7,216 nucleotides of DNA from Accumulibacter sp. (GTDB lineage Bacteria > Pseudomonadota > Gammaproteobacteria > Burkholderiales > Rhodocyclaceae): contig JAISNE010000225.1 of assembly GCA_031276375.1 (NCBI GenBank), positions 1-7,216 on the forward strand, written 5' to 3'. The stretch's first letter is position 1. Each line of letters begins with the position of its first letter. Made by a program: the position numbers and the translations under genes. Positions 6,299 through 7,216 of this stretch are shown piece by piece. The notes below the pieces were generated by a model that ran no database searches, had not been told where the DNA came from, and saw nothing but the letters and a program-made list of their open reading frames with translations.

Positions 6299-6443
6299 GC
6301 GGGCGAGACGGGGTCGGAGGACAGAGGACAGAGGACAGTCGGTTACCGGCGCTTCGCGCCGCAAATATTACTGTCTTCAGTCTTCAGTCTTCAGTCCTCT
6401 GTCCTCTGTCCTCTGTCCTCTGTCCTCTGGGCGTCCCGCCCGC
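6299..6443. repeat. Palindromic heptamer element, locus C
   Basis: Nested inverted structure. Outer arms 6299-6310 and 6432-6443 pair at 11 of 12 positions. Inside, three AGGACAG units (6318-6338) are exactly complementary over 21 bases to part of the right array, which holds three GTCTTCA (6373-6393) and five GTCCTCT units (6394-6428) in unbroken 7-base phase. The loop carries the GTTACCG...CGCAA core (6342-6364), which contains its own GGCGC-TTC-GCGCC hairpin. As RNA or single-stranded DNA the element would fold into one long cruciform or hairpin. No protein is encoded, so if mobile it would be non-autonomous. Confidence 0.75.
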
Positions 6444-6446
6444 AAT

Positions 6447-6463
6447 GCGAGCCGTAGGCTCGC
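6447..6463. repeat. Perfect 7-bp hairpin
   Basis: GCGAGCC (6447-6453) pairs exactly with GGCTCGC (6457-6463) around GTA. A T-run on the plus strand begins only at 6477, too distant for a standard terminator. It lies 4 bases beyond element C. Confidence 0.5.
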
Positions 6464-6491
6464 CGTACCGCCGTCATTTTTTTCGTATCAC

Positions 6492-6518
6492 GATGGTTTG
6501 GCGGCAACTTGGCATGAA
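6492..6518 (+). repeat. Shorter relative of the 28-base repeat, copy C
   Basis: The segment aligns with 524-553 when one codon is gapped: 20 of 27 bases match and the last 15 (GCA-ACT-TGG-CAT-GAA) differ at one base. Its frame reads DGLAATWHE. Four of the five codon differences from copy A are synonymous. It lies 25 bases past the far side of the rplI terminator, in the opposite orientation to rplI. Confidence 0.45.
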
Positions 6519-6542
6519 ATCTCCTCGACCGCCGCGCGAATG

Positions 6543-6572
6543 AAAAAAGCCTTGCGTTTCCGCAAGGCTTTT
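6543..6572 (-). terminator. Intrinsic terminator of rplI
   Basis: On the minus strand a perfect 12-bp stem (6572-6561 with 6556-6545) closes on a GAAA tetraloop and is followed by a run of six T (6548-6543). It begins 38 bases after the rplI stop codon. The A-rich 5' side of the stem may let it work in both directions. It should insulate the ribosomal operon from the repeat-rich spacer. Confidence 0.93.
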
Positions 6573-6610
6573 CTGGATTTACCGGGAGGATACCCGTTCC
6601 GGGAACGCGC

Positions 6611-7060
6611 TCAATGTTCGCCAACCACGACGACCTTGATGGTCGCGGCGACATCGGTATGCAGCGCGACTTCCAGTTCCGACTCGCCGACCGCCTTGAG
6701 CGGGCCGTTGGGCATGCGGATATCGGACTTCTCGACGGTAAAGCCGAGCGCCTTGAGGCCGTCGGCGACATCGTAATTGGTCACCGAGCCGAACAGGCGT
6801 CCGTCGACGCCCGCCTTGCGGGCCACGGTCACGGTCACGCCCTCCAGCTTGGCGGCGAACTCCTGGGCCGAGGTGAATTTGTCGGCGGCCAGCTTTTCCA
6901 GCTCGGCGCGTCTGGCTTCGAACTCCTTCATCGCCGCCGGCGTGGCGCGTCTGGCCTTGCCGGAGGGAATCAGGAAATTGCGGGCATAGCCATCCTTGAC
7001 CCGGACGAGATCGCCCAGGTTGCCGAGATTGACGACCTTTTCCATCAGAATGATTTGCAT
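6611..7060 (-). CDS. rplI: 50S ribosomal protein L9 (bL9)
   Basis: 149-residue ribosomal protein, the usual length for bL9, which binds 23S rRNA near the base of the L1 stalk. The N-terminal domain carries the family signature from [20 protein letters not shown] (residues 13-32), followed by a charged connecting helix (about 42-75) and the C-terminal domain with [20 protein letters not shown]. The ATG at 7060 is preceded on the minus strand by GAGGA, 7 bases upstream. It lies 15 bases after rpsR, in the normal rpsF-rpsR-rplI order, and ends at a strong intrinsic terminator. Nothing is unusual in it. Confidence 0.98.
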   Translation of the reverse strand: MQIILMEKVVNLGNLGDLVRVKDGYARNFLIPSGKARRATPAAMKEFEARRAELEKLAADKFTSAQEFAAKLEGVTVTVARKAGVDGRLFGSVTNYDVADGLKALGFTVEKSDIRMPNGPLKAVGESELEVALHTDVAATIKVVVVGEH

Positions 7061-7075
7061 CGTCTTGTCCTCGCG

Positions 7076-7216
7076 TTATCGGTGGTTGTCGGTATATGGC
7101 AGCAAGGCCAGGAAGCGCGCGCGCTTGATGGCTACCGACAGCATGCGCTGATAGCCGGCCTTGGTGCCGGTCAGCCGCGCCGGCATGATCTTGGCATTCT
7201 CGGCGATGTATTCCTT
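7076..7216 (-). CDS. rpsR: 30S ribosomal protein S18 (bS18), partial
   Basis: The last 46 codons and the TAA stop are present; the N-terminal part lies beyond the right edge of the window. The residues [20 protein letters not shown], then [20 protein letters not shown] and YTDNHR, match the C-terminal half of bS18, including the TGT-K-YQR and [12 protein letters not shown] signatures. bS18 sits on the small-subunit platform beside bS6. Normally co-transcribed with rpsF upstream and rplI downstream; rplI follows after 15 bases. Confidence 0.97.
   Translation of the reverse strand, partial: KEYIAENAKIMPARLTGTKAGYQRMLSVAIKRARFLALLPYTDNHR

Larger units (their letters stand above)
5988..6610. other. 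Gene-free, repeat-rich spacer between rsmB and rplI
   Basis: No convincing gene on either strand. The longest minus-strand frame in it runs on into rsmB out of phase and is rich in Arg/Pro/Ser. The stretch holds overlapping palindromes with a possible rsmB promoter (6015-6044), a degenerate heptamer element (6052-6133), a perfect GATGAA/TTCATC hairpin (6135-6148), a 28-base repeat (6216-6243) joined to an 8+8 inverted repeat (6244-6266), a palindromic heptamer element (6299-6443), a 7-bp hairpin (6447-6463), a partial short repeat (6492-6518) and the rplI terminator (6543-6572). Confidence 0.75.

Noticed and set aside
5765..6364. Minus-strand frame of 199 codons spanning the spacer and the rsmB 5' end
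   Set aside because: It runs through repeat elements and then overlaps rsmB out of phase. No ribosome binding site or family is visible. Only the short motif at 6215-6244 was kept, as a repeat.
6447..6483. Plus-strand terminator made of the 7-bp hairpin and the later T-run
   Set aside because: Thirteen bases separate the stem from the T-run, and no plus-strand gene precedes it.
6595..6607. Palindrome CGTTCC-G-GGAACG just after the rplI stop
   Set aside because: A 6-bp dyad without a T-run; the real terminator lies shortly downstream. Its significance cannot be supported.

Overview
The window is high-GC proteobacterial DNA, most likely betaproteobacterial (Rhodocyclales or a near relative; this is inference). 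The gene order rsmB, DUF4390 gene, ntrY, ntrX and the separate rpsR-rplI pair are familiar from that class. Every gene is on the minus strand. The plus-strand and other-frame open frames are shadows of high-GC coding DNA.

Right to left, in the direction of transcription: the C-terminal end of rpsR (7076-7216, cut by the window edge), then rplI (6611-7060) with a textbook intrinsic terminator (6543-6572). Next comes a 623-base spacer without a recognisable gene but packed with repeats (5988-6610). After it lies a compact four-gene operon: rsmB (16S rRNA m5C967 methyltransferase), a secreted or periplasmic DUF4390 protein, ntrY (membrane sensor kinase) and ntrX (response regulator). Its genes overlap or are one base apart, so translational coupling is likely. 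The last 556 bases (1-556) hold no recognisable gene and are again repeat-rich.

The genes are mostly conventional. The exception is NtrX: its receiver and Fis-type DNA-binding domains look intact, but its central AAA+ region lacks a recognisable Walker A, Walker B acidic residues and GAFTGA loop, so classical sigma-54 activation is improbable.

The unexpected content is between the genes. Three loci (near 395-511, 6052-6133 and 6299-6443) share an architecture: tandem arrays of 7-base units beside a common 23-25 base core beginning GTTACCG. At two of the three loci the arrays are inverted on either side of the core, giving hairpin-capable elements. A second short repeat family occurs at 524-553, at 6215-6244 and in shorter form at 6492-6518. 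In one reading frame it spells nearly the same 9-10 residue peptide each time. One copy abuts a perfect 8+8 base inverted repeat (6244-6266). These families are the best candidates for something undescribed here. I cannot say from this window alone whether they are mobile, regulatory or decayed coding remnants.
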